DNA of 16,100 nt from Cellulomonadaceae bacterium (GTDB lineage Bacteria; Actinomycetota; Actinomycetes; Actinomycetales; Cellulomonadaceae), in assembly GCA_031283115.1 (NCBI GenBank), contig JAITCK010000026.1, forward strand, positions 1-16,100. The letters are read 5' to 3'. Positions 14,822 through 16,100 of this stretch are shown one piece after another. Every line of letters begins with the position of its first letter. Position 1 is the stretch's first letter. The position numbers and the translations under genes are program-made. A model generated the notes under the pieces. It was not told where the DNA came from. It did not search any database and saw nothing but the letters and a program-made list of their open reading frames with translations.

Positions 14822-14849
14822 GACCTAGACCATGATCGCCGCGTATGCT
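14820..14849 (+). promoter_or_regulatory. Sigma70-type promoter for rpsA
   Basis: TTGACC at 14820-14825 and TATGCT at 14844-14849 are separated by 18 bases and are close to the housekeeping consensus. A start near 14856 would give a leader of about 100 bases before the rpsA ATG. The -35 begins within the T-run of the dhaM terminator. This is the clearest promoter in the window and suits a strongly expressed ribosomal gene. Confidence 0.65.
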
Positions 14850-14943
14850 GGCCTGCGGTGTTTTGCGTCCAGAAGCCGTTTTAGCACGTCATCAAGCACA
14901 AGCCACCAACCACATCTATCCGCACTACTTTCCTGTCCGCATC

Positions 14944-14947
14944 GGAG
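14944..14947 (+). promoter_or_regulatory. Ribosome binding site of rpsA
   Basis: GGAG lies ten bases upstream of the ATG at 14958, separated from it by a T-rich stretch. It is the only Shine-Dalgarno-like sequence near this start. It supports 14958 as the start. Confidence 0.5.
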
Positions 14948-14957
14948 CATTTTTTAC

Positions 14958-16100
14958 ATGACCATCTCCACCACGAAGTCCGCCCCCCAGGTCGCCATCA
15001 ACGACATCGGCACCGCAGAGGACTTCCTTGCCGCCATCGACGCCACCATCAAAACTTTTGACGATGGCGACATCATCGAAGGCACCGTAGTCAAGGTCGA
15101 CCACGACGAGGTTCTCCTCGACGTCGGTTACAAGACCGAAGGCGTCATCCCCAGCCGCGAACTGTCCATCAAGCACGACGTCGACCCCGACGAGGTCGTC
15201 TCCGCTGGTGACAAGATCGAAGCCCTCGTCCTCACCAAAGAGGACAAGGAAGGCCGACTCATCCTGTCCAAGAAGCGCGCCCAATACGAGCGCGCCTGGG
15301 GCACCATCGAGAAAGTCAAGGAAGAAGACGGCGTCGTCACCGGTACCGTCATCGAGGTCGTCAAGGGTGGCCTCATCCTCGACATCGGCCTGCGCGGCTT
15401 CCTGCCCGCCTCACTCGTGGAGATGCGTCGCGTCCGCGACCTCGGCCCCTACATTGGCAAAACCATCGAAGCCAAGATCATCGAACTCGACAAGAACCGC
15501 AACAACGTGGTTCTGTCCCGCCGCGCCTGGTTGGAGCAGACCCAGTCCGAGGTTCGCTCCACCTTCCTCCAAACCCTGCAAAAGGGTCAGGTTCGCCCCG
15601 GTGTGGTCTCTTCCATCGTCAACTTCGGTGCCTTCGTGGACCTGGGCGGCGTAGACGGTCTCGTCCACGTCTCCGAACTGTCATGGAAGCACATCGACCA
15701 CCCCTCCGAGGTTGTCGAAGTAGGCCAGGAAGTCACCGTCGAAGTTCTCGACGTCGACTTCGACCGTGAGCGCGTCTCCCTGTCGCTCAAAGCCACCCAG
15801 GAAGACCCCTGGCAGACCTTCGCCCGCACCCACGCCATCGGCCAGGTTGTGCCCGGTAAGGTCACCAAGCTGGTTCCCTTCGGTGCCTTTGTCCGCGTCG
15901 AAGACGGCATCGAAGGCCTGGTGCACATCTCCGAACTGGCTGTCCGCCACGTCGAACTGCCCGAACAGGTTGTCACCGTCGGCCAAGACGCCTTCGTCAA
16001 GGTCATCGACATCGACCTGGAACGCCGCCGCATCTCCCTGTCCCTCAAGCAGGCCAACGAAGGTGTGGACCCGGAGTCCGAAGACTTCGACCCCGCCCTC
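14958..16100 (+). CDS. rpsA: 30S ribosomal protein S1, 3'-truncated
   Basis: RNA-binding protein of the small subunit that helps load structured mRNAs; essential in most bacteria that have it. The frame stays open for 381 codons to the window end, so the C-terminus is missing; actinobacterial S1 is usually about 480 residues. Four S1 (OB-fold) repeats are visible: GDIIEGTVVKVDHDEVLLDV, then VVTGTVIEVVKGGLILDIG with GFLPASL, then RPGVVSSIVNFGAFVDLGG with GLVHVSELSW, then VPGKVTKLVPFGAFVRVEDG with GLVHISELA. Repeats three and four have the classic FGAFV motif, while one and two are the diverged ribosome-anchoring type. The start is ATG at 14958 with its own ribosome site, leader and promoter, so it is independent of the dha genes. 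It favours AAG, GTC, CTG/CTC and TCC codons, as expected for a highly expressed gene. Confidence 0.97.
   Translation, partial: MTISTTKSAPQVAINDIGTAEDFLAAIDATIKTFDDGDIIEGTVVKVDHDEVLLDVGYKTEGVIPSRELSIKHDVDPDEVVSAGDKIEALVLTKEDKEGRLILSKKRAQYERAWGTIEKVKEEDGVVTGTVIEVVKGGLILDIGLRGFLPASLVEMRRVRDLGPYIGKTIEAKIIELDKNRNNVVLSRRAWLEQTQSEVRSTFLQTLQKGQVRPGVVSSIVNFGAFVDLGGVDGLVHVSELSWKHIDHPSEVVEVGQEVTVEVLDVDFDRERVSLSLKATQEDPWQTFARTHAIGQVVPGKVTKLVPFGAFVRVEDGIEGLVHISELAVRHVELPEQVVTVGQDAFVKVIDIDLERRRISLSLKQANEGVDPESEDFDPAL

Noticed and set aside
1..16100. CTAG tetranucleotides seemed frequent, raising the idea of a restriction or methylation signature
   Set aside because: A rough count of about 30 is below, not above, what base composition alone would give for this length. 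Most are Leu-Ala codon pairs (CTA GCC) in the pyr genes, so this is codon use rather than a signal.
1..16100. Mobile elements, phage genes, CRISPR arrays, tRNA or rRNA genes
   Set aside because: No transposase or integrase frame, spaced repeat array, cloverleaf or rRNA-like stretch was recognised on either strand.

Overview
This is a high-GC window with GTG/TTG starts, dense packing and stop/start overlaps. The gene order pyrC - small membrane gene - carA - carB - pyrF, the GICFGNQ glutaminase motif in CarA, and an S1 protein with four visible S1 repeats all suggest an actinobacterium (Actinomycetota). I cannot fix the family from sequence alone. Everything looks chromosomal and mostly housekeeping. 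I saw no phage, insertion sequence, CRISPR array, tRNA or rRNA.

Layout. (1) 1-6810, plus strand: the distal part of a pyrimidine biosynthesis operon. It holds a 5'-truncated pyrC, a 43-residue single-span membrane protein gene that overlaps both neighbours, carA, carB and pyrF. The only real gap in the operon is the 102-base carB-pyrF spacer, which can fold. (2) 6941-9616, minus strand: a transport pair, a CPA2-type cation/proton antiporter relative followed by a MatC/SLC13-like (ion-transporter superfamily) permease. The permease converges on pyrF. (3) 9617-9810: a divergent control region rich in palindromes. (4) 9811-12097, plus strand: a DUF368/PopT undecaprenyl-phosphate translocase gene that overlaps folC. 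(5) 12151-14789, plus strand: dhaK, dhaL and dhaM, a phosphotransferase-system-dependent dihydroxyacetone kinase with a two-domain DhaM (EIIA plus HPr). (6) 14793-14957: a terminator whose T-run touches the -35 box of a near-consensus promoter for rpsA, then rpsA itself, which runs off the window end.

How the genes work together. CarAB makes carbamoyl phosphate, PyrC closes the dihydroorotate ring, and PyrF makes UMP. pyrD is not between carB and pyrF and must lie elsewhere. PopT would recycle the lipid carrier for cell-wall synthesis, and FolC polyglutamylates folates; their overlap suggests co-expression rather than one pathway. DhaK binds dihydroxyacetone and DhaL carries ADP/ATP. DhaM passes phosphate from the general phosphotransferase system, so an enzyme I gene must exist outside the window.

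Most of the window is ordinary. The items most worth a second look are the 43-residue protein nested between pyrC and carA, the antiporter that lacks the usual ion-binding Asp-Asp pair, the EIIA-HPr DhaM with a repeat-built acidic linker, and a recurring pattern of 12-15 base tandem duplications, two of which duplicate candidate start codons. I did not find a convincing novel multi-gene system.
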